Positions 1 through 11,849 of a stretch of 64,000 bases of DNA are shown in pieces; within the stretch, counting starts at the first letter, position 1, and the number at the start of each line of letters is the position of its first letter. The stretch lies in the NCBI GenBank assembly GCA_034401135.1, contig JAWZSP010000011.1:548638-612637 (forward strand), in the 5' to 3' direction. Source of the stretch: Volutella citrinella (lineage: Eukaryota; Ascomycota; Sordariomycetes; Hypocreales; Nectriaceae). The position numbers were made by a program, and so were the translations under genes. The notes beneath the pieces were generated by a model. That model did no database searches. It saw only the letters and a list, made by a program, of their open reading frames with translations, and was not told where the DNA came from.

Positions 1-2759
1 GGTTGCGGTAAAGGCATACGTGCAGCTCTGAGCTCGTCGACGGTTGACGGCTCGCGCGTACAGTGAGTTGGGAGGAGGGTAATGAGGCTCGTTGGGCGGG
101 TGATTGACGGATTTCACCCCAACCAGCTGACAGAACTGCGTGTGGTGATCCCCGAGGTCGCAAGTTCCGCCGCCGTGGACGGAGCCATAGGGGAACTGGA
201 GGAGCGGAGCGCGTTCCGCCTCGTCTATGAGGCGACGTTCCATGGCCTCCATGTTGTCTTGAGGGCGATTTTTATGATACGAGACACGCTGAGCGAGCAC
301 AAGAGGGGTTCGACCCTAATCGTGTCTCCTTCTCGGTTCGGTGTGGGTGGCGATGGTGACACCGCAATGGGGAAGCGAGCGAAGCGCGATGAGTGACAAG
401 GAGAAGGTAACCGATGGTTAAAGTGGCTACAGCGCCCGCCAGGGGCTAATTACCATGGCCGCAGCCAGTCACGATAGCGCTATGTGGAACATGGGTCGTA
501 ATCTCTAGGAGTGGGGGCGTCGTGGCTGACAACGGTGCTGTTGAATCGCTTGCTTAATTATACAGAGTGGGGGCTAAGCCGGCCCCCTAGTATTGCCATG
601 ATGGACGGCAGGAGAACCTCGCCCCAAGTTTATCCAGTGGGGGATCCAGTGGTGCTTATTTACTACAAATACCTGCAATTTCAAGCCCGAGAATAGAGTT
701 GAGCAGCAACATCACCTTGAGGACATTGACGTCATCTTGCTCTCCTTAAAAGTTGTCGACTCCGTTATGTGCTTTCTTAGCTTAAGTAAGGCTTAGGGGC
801 TTTCACTTCCAGCTCTCCAGCGTTCTGTGACGCAAGGGGTGGCTTCAGCGGGATGGTAGACGCGCTCTACAAGCACCTCGTTTAACCACGCGTCCCTCCG
901 GTCCTCTTTCAGCTCCGGGCTCATCTCCTCCATCGTGTCTGCGTCAAGGGAGCAAGCAATAACCCGGCAGCCTCGCCTGCCAGAAAGTCGACTGGGTTGC
1001 CATGCACCTCCGCCAGTCGTCCTCCAACCTGCACTACCAGCAATCTGTACGTCAAAGATATGTAAAGTGTGGAATCAAGTCCAATGTGTATATCAGCTCG
1101 AATGTTACGGTTACTTCACTCCCTTGCGCTCTCATCGCCCACGTTGAACCGCACGGCTTGCGATTCGGGGCCAATGTTGCATCTGGCAGGACTCGTCACC
1201 GATAAGTATTCTGCCCAGTCCCTCTTAGCCGTCCGCCAAACGGCGTCGTGATGTGTGCCAGGATAAATAAAGTTGATCCGCCGAGGCCACCTTTTACAAC
1301 CGATGCGGTCCGCCTGGGCCAACAGAGATGTAGCATTTTGCAACTTGAGTGCCCCGCGTCCTACTATACAGCGGCGGCTGGAAGCTCACAACAACCTCTT
1401 TATCGGCGTTGTCATACTACGCCTTTCACGTCCTGTCCGTATACGGTATCAAGTGTAGAGGGAGCAAAGGCGGGGGGGCTTTGCGCTGGATAGAGGGTGG
1501 TCCGCAAGGAAGCGGACAAGGTAGGGCAGTGGGGATATTGACTATCAAGGGCATACAGTTCTGCTCAGTCGATCCGGTTTCAATGCTAGCCAGTCATCTC
1601 TCATGACGCTGAGTTCTCCTACGGATTGCATCTTTCTTCAGATACTAGAGCTAGATGGCAGCAGTTGATAATAATCAACTCCATTGAGACCACAGTAAAT
1701 CAGACGAGGGGCCCGTGGGCGAGACTGTTCCACGCTGCCTCGGATCGGGAGAGTCGGACAGACTATCCACTGTCGTCGACAATACCCTCGAGACGTACAT
1801 GGTTGGTCAGGCATCTTCCGCCCGTTGCAGTTTTTATCTTGTCCTCGTGTGTGATCTCGACCGAGGTGTCTACAGAGACTGCAGTCGCTACTACTACAAA
1901 GTGGCCGCAAACCTCGTCCTTGCACTGAATCTTACGGCTTTGGACGACATGGCATGCGGATAGAGGAGGAGGTACAGGTCAAGATGACAGCTACCGGGGA
2001 GATTCCTGCAAGGCGCTACGAGGATCAGCTCTTCAATGAGCCTTCAATGCCCCAGAATCCTCAATGCATAATGTGTATCCCTGGAACTACCTACCAAGCT
2101 CTATTATCAACGAGGCTGTCGCCGCGAATTAACAGTAATATTATTATCAGCGGCCAGTGTATTACGATGCCAACTTTATACTGAGACAGGGTCGTCTTCC
2201 TAACGTTGAGTCAGACCTGCTCAAGTAGTTTCGTTAACATTTGCCTTGCATACAAGTTCAAAGTGCCAACGACTCTCTCAAAGCAACTAAAACTTTAGAT
2301 GTTATCTACCCGGCCATCAATATATATCGATCCAGTTGATACCCAAGATGCTGCGAGTATTGCCTGCTGGATCTCCGAACAACCCCTCTCTTAAGCAGGT
2401 CTTGACATGTCGGCGTCAGCGGGCAAGGAACCTCGGTGGTCCTATGTAATAAAACCAGCCGACAGTGCTACCAAGCCCAAGATGACCAGTGGCTAATACT
2501 ATGTGCAAACCTTTCTCAGTGATACTTCAGCAACCAGCCGCCAAGCCTGAGATGGGCCGGCGCTTTAAGCTCATCTACCTCGAAGTTGCATCCGCGTTCG
2601 GCGTGGTGCCTCCAGCAAGGGAGGGCCTGTTGTGGGAGGAAGCCCGAAATCCGGAGTCTCTCTTGCTGAAGGCCCGGAAGAGTCTGGGCCTCACTGCAGA
2701 GCCATTTTGGCTGACAGCGGCAACTACAACATACACCCTCCCCTCCGCGCATCATAGTT
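1..2759. other. No recognisable gene; one small nested hairpin
   Basis: I see no protein family or convincing intron-exon structure here. Open frames are short, overlap on both strands and lack family motifs. The only structure noted is a perfect 8-bp inverted repeat, GAGACACG at 281-288 and CGTGTCTC at 321-328. It encloses a smaller GGGTTCGACCC palindrome-like core. The arrangement recalls a tRNA acceptor stem and T-arm but is too short and lacks an A box. Confidence 0.5.
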
Positions 2760-3130
2760 GTCTAGGGTTGGTTGAAAGAAGCCTTGGAAACAAAGCCATC
2801 AGCAGGGGTAGGGGAGCAAAAGTGGTTCAAGCTGTTTGGGGCGCATCGGGGTCTCCCGCGGGTCGTCGCTTTCTCGAAGATGTCGACGGCGTGGTTGGCG
2901 TCATCCTGGCGGCGGGACCTGGCGAGGCCAAACCCGACCCGGACCCCGACAGCGAGGGTGAGATGAGGAGCGATCGTGGTCGTGGTCGTGGTCGTTTGGC
3001 CGGGCGCGTCTGTTCGGGCTCGGTCGCGTCGTCTCGTGGTGTCTTCTGGTGCTTGACTTGTCGACACCGCGGTTGCAGGAGGCTGTATCGATTCGAGCCA
3101 GTCCAAGACTTTGTCGGTGTTGATACCCAT
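2760..3130 (-). pseudogene. Possible N-terminal relic of a PD-(D/E)XK-like (PDDEXK_12-type) protein
   Basis: Read leftward from an ATG at 3130, the product begins with a short hydrophobic/Trp segment (VLDWLESI) followed by a Pro/Ser-rich stretch. A +1 change of frame then gives a basic KRPRPRP-type cluster and another Ser/Pro-rich region with KRR. The intact PDDEXK-like protein at 43.0 kb has the same order: ILSWLHTLP, a low-complexity stretch, then KKRK/KRPR. No nuclease core follows in the sequence to the left. I infer an N-terminal fragment with a frameshift. Low-complexity regions can mimic each other, so this stays tentative. Confidence 0.35.
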
Positions 3131-4274
3131 ATCAATAGGCAGGCTGTTGGCGGGCGTGTGTCGGTCGATGCAGGGTGGAGGTGTTGCCTGTGACGGCATG
3201 AGTGGGGGAAGTTTTAACAGCGGGACAAATCCAGCGCGGATCTGTTGTTAGGGCGCTGTATTTTGGGGGGAGGGGGGCTGCAATGCTACTAAACGCCGCA
3301 GCTTCTTCACTTTCTTTCTTTTTTTTTTTTTAGAAGCAGGAGTTAGTTTTACGCACCCATTACACACGACTCGCTTTTTGCTTAGTATTCCTCTCCGGCT
3401 GGACATGTTAACATCGTGACCAACACCTATTGTGATGAAAGCTATCGATTCTAGACCTTCAGAGCCCGGGCTGATTCGCAGTGCCCTGATCAGCTGTGTC
3501 GCGCGGAACGGATCAACGCAACGGACAAAAGAGCGAGACCCACTGCCACGACCAAGGCTCCGCCCCGATAGCCAATCATTGGGGCGGGGGGGAGGGGTCA
3601 AACCGTGAACCGGCGAGTCAAGGTGATGCAGCAAACACAGGCATACCACATAGCAAAGAGTATTGGTATACAGACTCATGAAGAGTGCGCGTCTAGCCTC
3701 GTTATTTTAGTATCAATGTACTCGGTTACCTCAATCATCGATTGACTGTCATGAAACGTGACAGTAGGCATCTAGGGCACCATTCAGGCTTTCCTAGTAC
3801 AACGTACCAGATTGAACACCGTCAAACCCTGCTCAATCGGCACAATAATGCTCCCATCCGCGACCTTCTTCTCCAACTCTATCCAGAGCATGCTAGGATG
3901 CGCCGAGCTCTTCTAGAATGCCAATTGGCCGTTCTGCATCACGGGCTTAGAATCGCGAACATTGCCTTTCTTCTACGATGCCAATGCAATGGAGAAAAAG
4001 AAAAACATCGTCTGATCGGACGGCGGTTGTCTGGCCACTATCCAGCATGAAATAGGCAACCTCCGAGTCCCAGCGCAGGCATCCATTTCTGTCAAAGCAC
4101 AAGCCAGTTTGGTTGGTCGACATCTCACGTCACCCCGACCAACAACCGCCCCGCTCGCACAGCCTCGCTGCTCCGATAACCAACACAATAAATCTCTTCT
4201 GCTCCCCTGAATTCAAAACCAACAAATCTCGTCCTCTCAACTCCAGCACCAGCATATCATCAGTTCTGGATACC
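3131..4274. other. Intergenic, nothing recognised
   Basis: Contains a poly-T/pyrimidine tract near 3310-3331 and short open frames without family resemblance. The pyrimidine-rich stretch before 4275 could be the 5' leader of the downstream hypothetical gene. Confidence 0.5.
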
Positions 4275-4724
4275 ATGTCATGGTCAAAACCTTCCCGTCG
4301 CCGCACACCAATCAACCAGTATGAGATCCGAGCTCCGGCAGTCTGGCCAAGCCAATTCCTGTTCTTTGAAAAACTATCTCGATTCTGCTTCATGCTTGAA
4401 TTATTCCTACAGTGCATTTCTTTAAAGCTCCTGTGGCCCCTGCCAACTATGCAGTGGAGAATCTTCCTGCTTGCTCTGATTGCGAGAGCTGTCGCCGTCA
4501 TGCATGAATCTGACGCTGGCCTCGAGTCGGTCATATACGCCAACAAACTGCGGGGTATCATCCTGCTTTTATCATTTAGCTCCTGGGGCATAGCTTTTTT
4601 TAGTTATGTATATTGGTACACAGACGTCTACTTTTGGATTGTCACAATTTCAACGAACCTGCCATCCTTTGTGGCTCTTCCAGTCGGGCTGCGGTATTAC
4701 TGGAAATCCACTATGTCTACTTGA
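4275..4724 (+). CDS. Hypothetical small multi-pass membrane protein
   Basis: The open frame gives about 149 residues from the ATG at 4275; the frame is also open upstream to 4113. I prefer 4275 because it has an ACC before the ATG and follows a C/T-rich leader. After about 30 polar residues with a basic RRR patch there are about four hydrophobic stretches: around residues 35-55, 58-75, 88-108 and 112-132. The tail is short and polar. I recognise no family. The hydrophobic spacing and absence of stops are the only support, and no splice sites are needed. It could be a young or lineage-specific protein, or a chance open frame. Confidence 0.35.
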   Translation: MSWSKPSRRRTPINQYEIRAPAVWPSQFLFFEKLSRFCFMLELFLQCISLKLLWPLPTMQWRIFLLALIARAVAVMHESDAGLESVIYANKLRGIILLLSFSSWGIAFFSYVYWYTDVYFWIVTISTNLPSFVALPVGLRYYWKSTMST

Positions 4725-6134
4725 ATGTTAGAACAATGTCAAGAACACGAGGCAGTGGGAGAATGCTCGATTAGTTGCGCATTTCAGGTCAGTAAGAACT
4801 AGACAAACACGGGGTCTTGGCTGGACAAGCTAACACTGAAATCCAGGGTCTACGGTTGAGTAGAGTTGGCAAAAGGTGTTGGGGGCATTGGTTACCTAGC
4901 AGGTTTGCAGGCTTTATTTGGGTTATGAATCTCTTCTTTTGGCAAGGCTCCTATGCTGCAAACCTACCATACCTTACGCTGGCATGTCCGAATGTTATCT
5001 GATAAAATTCTTATCATCATCATCTATACACGATACACATGTGTACTCCCAGAACCAGTTGTGTACTCGCTTTCAGATTACCCCCTCATCTTTTGAGCGT
5101 TTAATGCTTCTCTGGAGCTCCATACATTGTATGCCATGTCAATTTCATTTGGGCAGGGAGCCCTACTACTGCCACTGAGTCCCACTCGACAAGACCAGTT
5201 TTGGTTATCCATACTACGCTAGTGGCAGAGCTTCCTGGGTGATATGAACTGACCAGTCTATAATCTATTGATTTGATTGGACAGAACCGTTTGAAAAATT
5301 CTTGGATTTGACGCAGTGAAAGGCCCCGTCTGTGCCGCACTTGGTCAACGATCCTCATTTACGTGCCTGCCTTGAAGTTGCTTTGGACACATCACCGACG
5401 GCTACCAGTGTGGTGAACTTATACTGCACCCAGGTGTGAGTCCCTCTACACTCTACATCGAGGACCAGAGGAATTCCTGCAGCACTGGTGCAAGAACCTG
5501 GAGCTCTCCACCGAGGTCTTCAAGGTTGAGAAGTACGAGGACGGCTCTCGCAAGCTGGACAGCATCGACCTCAAGGAGGTCATGGTTACCCCATCAGCAG
5601 TGGACGAATTTATACATCACTTACTCAGACTCAATACTCGGTAGCAGCGGACAGTAACTATTGCCCGCGTTCCTGAGCGTGTCCTGTGCCGCTTGACCGC
5701 GGTCGCCCACCAGGGGCTGTTGTTTCTTCAACCACTTCTGTCTGCGCTTGGTGATCTGCCTCATCCACCATGGGCTGGATGTGGGTGGCGATCACTCGAG
5801 CGGACCATTACCGGATTTCACTGGCTGAAGAATGATGCTGCCTGTTGGAGACTGGGACCGACAGGAAGGGCATAGCAACCAATATACAAGGGTATTAAAT
5901 CAATATTTAGTGGGCTGACGCATCAATGTTACCAGGGTAGCACACCCATCTTGGCCCGTTGCAGTATATATTGGCGACAAACCTGGGCAGTTGAAAACCA
6001 GAAGCATGCTAGTGGTATGTGTTGCTAGCCCCAGCATCAAGGGTTCCCATTTTAATTCGGTTAGAACGAGACCATGCATGCGATCAACCGGGCGGTCAAC
6101 AGGGATCGTGTGTTGACATAAATCTACTCCCTTC
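4725..6134. other. Intergenic with a short unidentified coding relic near 5478-5612
   Basis: Most of this stretch has no coding signal. Between about 5478 and 5612 on the + strand, one frame reads as a strikingly protein-like charged segment of about 45 residues. It includes EEFLQHWCKNLELSTEVF and an EKYEDGSRKLDSIDLKEV stretch. It has no start codon and is stopped on both sides. I could not place it in a family. It looks like a leftover exon of a deleted gene. Confidence 0.3.
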
Positions 6135-7763
6135 TTGATTTTCCGCCTTCTTGTATTCACCTCCTTCTCAGGCGTTTATTCACTTCAAGTAGAGCACTTG
6201 GAATCTTTGTGCGATGAAAGCTCAGCTCGGGCTATTGAGCATTATCACCTGGCTCCCAGGGTGGTGTCCCAGAAGGCATGCCTTAGTCTCACCACGAAAT
6301 ACCCCAGCTGCGCTGTGAGTTGTTCTTACATTGGTTATTTTTGAAATGACTAACATGCAATAAGTTCGCCTGTTTTGAATCAGCTGCGACGGGTATTGGG
6401 TGCACAAACAGTGAAGACCCTGGTTGTACGTTTTCCTTCCATAATTGCGATTTTAAGCAAAGAAAGCACTCGTAGCTAATCCCGGGATTAAGGTCGATGT
6501 ACTTCTGCATCCTCTGTTCGCATTGTTGCGTCGGCTCTTCCCTGCGTTCTCGGAAAATGCGCCAGGAGTGAGCTCAATCTAGGCCTTGCAGCTGGGGCAA
6601 GTATCTGTGACTGTGTTGCTACGGCCACGGAGGAATTAGAACCAACCTCGACACTTACCACAGAAGCAACGACCACAGCTGCCCCAGGCACAACTACCAC
6701 TATCCTATCAACTACTGAGACTCAGGTGCCGACAATTGCAGAGACTACCACAAGCACAACTGATGAAGACGACACCACGACTACAGAGACCCCAACAACT
6801 GACACCGCAGACGATTGTGAAGAAACCACGACGACAATGATGGGGAGTGACGAGACCACTACGATATTGAGTGAAGAACCTACCGAGCCTTGCGATGACG
6901 AGACGACCACCACAACTGGAAGCAAAGAACCAACTGGGTCTGGTACTGGGGATAGCACCAACACATCCGAAAGTGGCACTGCCACATCTGAGACTGGTGC
7001 CAGCACATCTACAACCAGCACCAGCGCTTCCAGCACGCCCACTGAGAGGACGGTTACCACGACAACAATTGAGACCGAACAAGTTACAAGCTCAAGCACT
7101 ACGGCGGAAGACGAGCAGTCTACAAAGTCAAAATATGATACAACAACTTCGAAAGTGCCTGGAAGCGAAGAGCCCACAGAGTCCCATGACGAAACCATAA
7201 CCCTCGCATCTGTGAGTGGCAAGGCAATGAAAACCTATGACGACGCAACTACCACTGAGTCTGGAGGGAAGTCAAGCACTTCCAAACTAGGCGTAGAGTC
7301 GCGTTCTACCAAGACATATTCTGAGACGAAAACCACCCCCGAAGCAGACAATGCTCCCAAAACGACTTATTGTAAGTCGGGGGAGGAGAAAGGAAGCACT
7401 CGTAAGGTATCGTGCCCTGGATGTGCAAAGGAGCTGCCTCTATCCACAGTCAGCAACAGCAAGGAGACCTTGCTTCCCGATTCAGGCAGGGTAGCTGGCC
7501 ACAAAGATGAGCAGCCTACCCAGAAGGATGGAAATAAAAATCCAGACAGCAACGGGAGTCACAAGAGTGGCGCAGACGTCGGTAGCAGCGATAGTGCAGG
7601 AAAAGAAGGAGGAGGTGACAAGAGTAATGGTAAATCTGGCGATAGCGGCGACCAGACTTCTGGTATTGTCCTGACAGCTCTAACTGCCTCGATGAGGAAA
7701 GGACTTGCCGGAGTAGTAATCCCTACTTTTTTGGTAGTTTTACTAATGTTGTGGATAGCTTAG
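6135..7763 (+). CDS. CFEM-domain GPI-anchored cell-wall protein
   Basis: Exons 6135-6314, 6365-6425 and 6493-7763 give 503 residues. Residues 1-16 form a signal peptide. The CFEM domain begins at a P-x-C-A-x2-C motif and follows the family spacing: C-x9-C, D-x2-C-x-C, x14, C-x4-C, x15, C. This includes the Asp that ligates haem iron in characterised CFEM proteins. A Ser/Thr/Glu-rich region of about 300 residues follows, with dense TTT and ETTT runs, then a Lys/Gly/Ser-rich spacer. The end is a hydrophobic tail of about 20 residues typical of a GPI signal. Such proteins sit in the plasma membrane or wall and take part in haem-iron uptake or host contact. The first intron has a GACTAAC branch site. 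Both acceptors are AAG rather than the usual YAG, but only these joins restore the eight-Cys pattern. Confidence 0.8.
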
Positions 7764-9680
7764 CTACTGATTCATGTTCAAAGATGCCAAGGCAAAGTAG
7801 GTAGATCGCAGCATTGTGTGCTGGAACAGAATATAATCTTTATTCTACTGCCCTATCGCATTGCAGCCGGATTCATTCCATGGTGCATCAGCATGCAGCA
7901 GAATATGGACCTGCTAAGTCCTCAGGCAAACACGTATGCTGAGGAGCCCTTGTCCTTGACAATTACGTATCATAGAAGCGCAGTGGGTTTCACCACGCTA
8001 GTTACTATGGCTAAGCGGGGCCCAGGACCAATTGGTAACTGTCTGTCTGCCTGATACTATTCCTCTGCCTTGTATGATCAGCAACAATGCCACATCAGAT
8101 CTGCAGACTCTTGCGCAGTGACCATGCGGCACAGATGGTGCTGCAGCTTGGTAAGTAATGCTTAGCGGTCGGTCGGTCGGCCACTTAACGCGACATCCTC
8201 GCTGTTCCCGGATGCATGTCTCGCAGTGCCCAGGACAGAATATTCATTTCATACTCGACCTCCCTGTGCCACGTGCGACGGAGCAGTGTTCGAATGGGAG
8301 AAAGAAGATTGACAAAGCCGAATTTGACCGAGAGGGTTAGTGAAGCAACTCTGTCAATACTTTCCTTGTTATTAGGCATAATACAGCAGTGTGAATGAAA
8401 CAACTCATGAATAATAGTTTCCTCTTTGGGCCGGCTCTAGTCGAAATGGCAATTCAAGCATTTCCAGCCCATTTGACGCGCACAACGACATCTGGTCCTG
8501 TTCCCAACACTAGGCTACCCTTCAGAAAGACTATCTCCTTTCCTACCGTCCTTTTTTGATCTCTCTCATTGATGCGACGACGACCCTCACTATTCACCAT
8601 CAAGCCACGGCTCTCTCGCTGTATGTTGCATGATGCGCCTGCTCTCTGTTCTAAATCTGAGGGTCTTAGTGAGTACGTCCTTTCTGTGAGTAACAGATAC
8701 CAACGATAACTGTGATGTCAGGGCTAATATCAGGATAAAATAATGACAACACTCCTTCTGTACAATCCCTCATTCTATGAAACCCTCCCCCTTTAAAAGC
8801 CATACCTACCCGGGAGCGGGCCGGGATGGCGGACCTTGTGCAACGGTTCGCCCAGGTTCGGGACGCCTGGCTGTACAAGGCTATATACTCTGTTATAGGC
8901 TACTCCACTTCTGCGAGCAACCAGAATAGCCTTAAAAGCCACGGCCATCCGAGGCCACCGATATAATCCGCCTCCTCCAGCCATCGCCGAAGCGCCATTG
9001 GCCCTTGCTACCGCACGTGCTCAGCCTATCCTCGAGCTACGATTAATTGAGTGGCACCTGGGCTGCAAGCGGTGTAGTGGCCAACAGGACGGACACGGAC
9101 GATGCGTCTGGTGCGAGCTCGGAAGCAAGCGTGTGGGCGTGGAGGATTGTGAATGCTTCTGAAACAAGTCTCGGTGACATGCGGCTGAGAATGCACTGTA
9201 CCTCTTCTGGCTGCCTAATGAATGTACCGCCTGCCTACCTACCTCAGCCGAGATGAGCGAGTGCAACTCGGCAGTGGTACAACGCCGCCTGCAGTGTCCT
9301 ACCATACACAAGGCCAGTCGCACCGAGTTGCATTCACCTCACTGTGTCCAGCGAGGGATGGTGATACACCCACCCCCTGCCTGAGGTATCTATCCATTTA
9401 CTGTCTGGCCCCCCGCATCACTCGCCATAGCTTTGCTTTCACCTCGCAGCACTTCTCGCAGTCATGCTGGCTACACCGCCCAAACAATCGGCATCGTCCT
9501 TGCGAATCCCCTCTCCGATACCCCATCCGACACCATCTCGACGATAGATGCCCAGATCCATCGCCATCATCGGCCTCGCGGGCATCTGCGCTCTTGCCCT
9601 CGTCTTCCTCACCAACCTGCCCCGGCATATCCTCAGCCTCGCGGGTGCTTGAGCCTTGCCCCCAGCGACAGCAAGGGACC
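7764..9680. other. Intergenic, no gene recognised
   Basis: Separates the CFEM gene from the amidase. Open frames on both strands are short and lack motifs. An ATG at about 9549 opens a short frame coding a hydrophobic, signal-anchor-like peptide (about 35 codons) that ends before the amidase start. It could be an upstream ORF or, with an unresolved intron, an alternative N-terminus of the amidase. Confidence 0.5.
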
Positions 9681-11709
9681 ATGGTCGCCTTCAACCCCTT
9701 CGTGGCCACCGCTGCCGACGTGCAACGATCACTCAAAGCCGGCCAGCTCACTAGCATAAAGCTCCTCGACATTTACCTGGGCCAGATTGACAAGAACGAC
9801 GGATACCTGCGCGTCATCACGTCCAAACCTCCTCGCGACTGGCTCTACGCCGAAGCTGCACGACTCGACGCCGAGAGAGCTGCCGGCAAGCTTCGAGGAC
9901 CCCTTCACGGGATCCCAATCCTCATCAAGGCAAGTCAGCTCAGCGTGCGAGCGGTTTGAGCACGTGTGCTGACAAGCACTGGACACCCAGGATGTCGTTG
10001 ATACCGAGCCGGCCTTGAACATGAGTGCGACGTGGGGCTCTCTGGCCCTGGCTGGCACCTATCCAAAGCGCAATGCCAAGGTCATCGATATGCTGCGGGA
10101 CAAGGGAGCAATCATCCTCGCCAAAACAAGTCTGTCGGTACGTCGGAACCCAAACCCCCATCGAGCACCACCCACGGCATCCTGCTAACATCCCACCCAG
10201 GAGTGGGGATGGTTTCGGTAGGCTCTGGCCTCCTCAACTTGACTACTAGAGCAAAGCAGAGGCATCTGACCCCTTCCCAGTGGAACCAACCTACCTTCTG
10301 GATGGTGCGGCGTCTCTGGTCAAGCGCAGTCGCCATACGTCGATGGAGGCTTCGACCCCATGGATTCCCCGTTAGGGCACAGCGTAAGGTCCCCAACAAC
10401 AGCAGCCCCCCTCTCTCCTAGCTGCAGGTAGTCTTGGGAAGAAGCGTAAGCTTTCCGCTGTCGACTAACTCTATAAGCACAGAATCCTGCAGGATCCTCA
10501 TCTGGGTCTGCGATTGGAGTGGCTGCCGGGTTTGCGCCCATCTCGCTCGGCGCAGAGACCGCTGGGTCACTCACCATGCCAGCGTGTCGAGCTGCGCTGT
10601 ACACCATCAAACCAACCATCGGCATCATCCCAGACGACGGGTGCCTCAGCCTTTCTCTCCACAGCGATACACTCGGACCGATGGCGAAGAGTGCCGAGGA
10701 TATCGCGCATCTTCTCGACGCTATTGTTGAGCCGGCGGCTATCCCCGCTGGTGGCTATTCGGCTGCCTTGACGGGCAGCTGGGAGAATATTCGTGTTGGA
10801 GTTGTCAAACCCGAGGACTGGTACTTTGAGCTGCCGTTTGTGAAACCAGCCGAACCGATAAACTCTCTCATTGTAACAAGGCCCCAATTAACAACAACCG
10901 GCTTCCGTTGCCAAAGGCTAACTTGCCCTGCAGATGGCTGGCTGGAAAGAAGCGTACGACCTACTCGGGAAGCACGCTGTGAGTCTCAAGTATGTGGATC
11001 TCATTTCCATAGACGAAGCCACTGCCGGTGGCAGCACGAATTTCCTTGACCTCGTCAGTGAGTTTTCCGGCTCAGCACTTTGCGAATCCCGTGTTGACTT
11101 TGAGCTAGAGCGCGATTTCCCACGCACCCTGAAACGCTACCTAGCGGGTCTGGACGGAACCACAGTCCACAACATCAGTGATGTGATTCAATTCAATAAG
11201 AATCATAGGGCCCAAGAGCTGCCGCCCCGTAAGCCCAATCTCCGCCAAAGCCTCAAGCTTTATTCCTAAACTGTGTCTTAGATGCGAATAACCAAGACAA
11301 GTTTATTGAGATTGAGTCGTTTGACATGCCGGACGAAAAGTACAACGAGATCTTTGCCTTTGGGCGGCAGAAAAGCCGCGATGAGGGCTTCGATAAGGTG
11401 ATGAAGGAGCACAATGTCAACATTATCGTTGCGCCTTCCGATGGTCCTCTGTTTCTGTTGGCTGCCATGGCAGGTAGGCAGTCCTTGTACGCATAGTCCA
11501 GGCCTTGGACATGGAACTGACGCGCATCTACAGGATATCCCATTATTTCGGTGCCATACTCAAACATTGACCACGAGGGAAATCACAGGCCCTACGGCTT
11601 GTTCGCTGTGGCGGCGGCTAACCGGGATGCGCTACTAGTTGAGTTCATGAGTGCTTGGGAATTGGTCGCTCCAACGCGCAAGCCGCCTGGCAGGACGGCC
11701 TTTCCATAA
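9681..11709 (+). CDS. Amidase (amidase signature family), eight exons
   Basis: Exons 9681-9929, 9991-10137, 10201-10217, 10281-10383, 10483-10872, 10934-11228, 11282-11473 and 11534-11709 join in frame to 522 residues. The Ser-cisSer-Lys triad of the amidase signature family is visible. Lys lies in the PILIK motif at about residue 83, cis-Ser in AGSSSGSA at about 178, and the nucleophilic Ser in GAETAGSLTMPA at about 201. Conserved TSLSEW and GxxPDDG-type segments are present. Family members hydrolyse amides or peptide amides to acid and ammonia; the substrate cannot be read here. The first intron uses a GC donor (gcaagt) and the third exon is only 17 nt. The ATG at 9681 has ACC before it and starts the conserved N-terminus. 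It lies 2.4 kb from an amino-acid permease, suggesting nitrogen acquisition (inference). Confidence 0.85.
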
Positions 11710-11849
11710 GACCGCGGGTGTATTTGGGAAGCTGGGAGGGCGGTTTAATGAAAGGGATGAAAACAGGGTGAAGGAAAAGAGATTGACGAGACAAGTATGA
11801 ATTGAGCTATGCCTAGCTAGAATCCTCAAGGGCTTTCACAATGGTAATG

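Noticed and set aside
2489..3193. 234-codon + strand open frame
   Set aside because: Pro/Gly/Arg-rich and low complexity, with no motif. The opposite strand gives a better explanation (PDDEXK-type N-terminal relic).
6722..7222. Minus-strand Val/Ser-rich frame opposite the CFEM gene
   Set aside because: Arises from the Thr/Glu repeat codons on the + strand.
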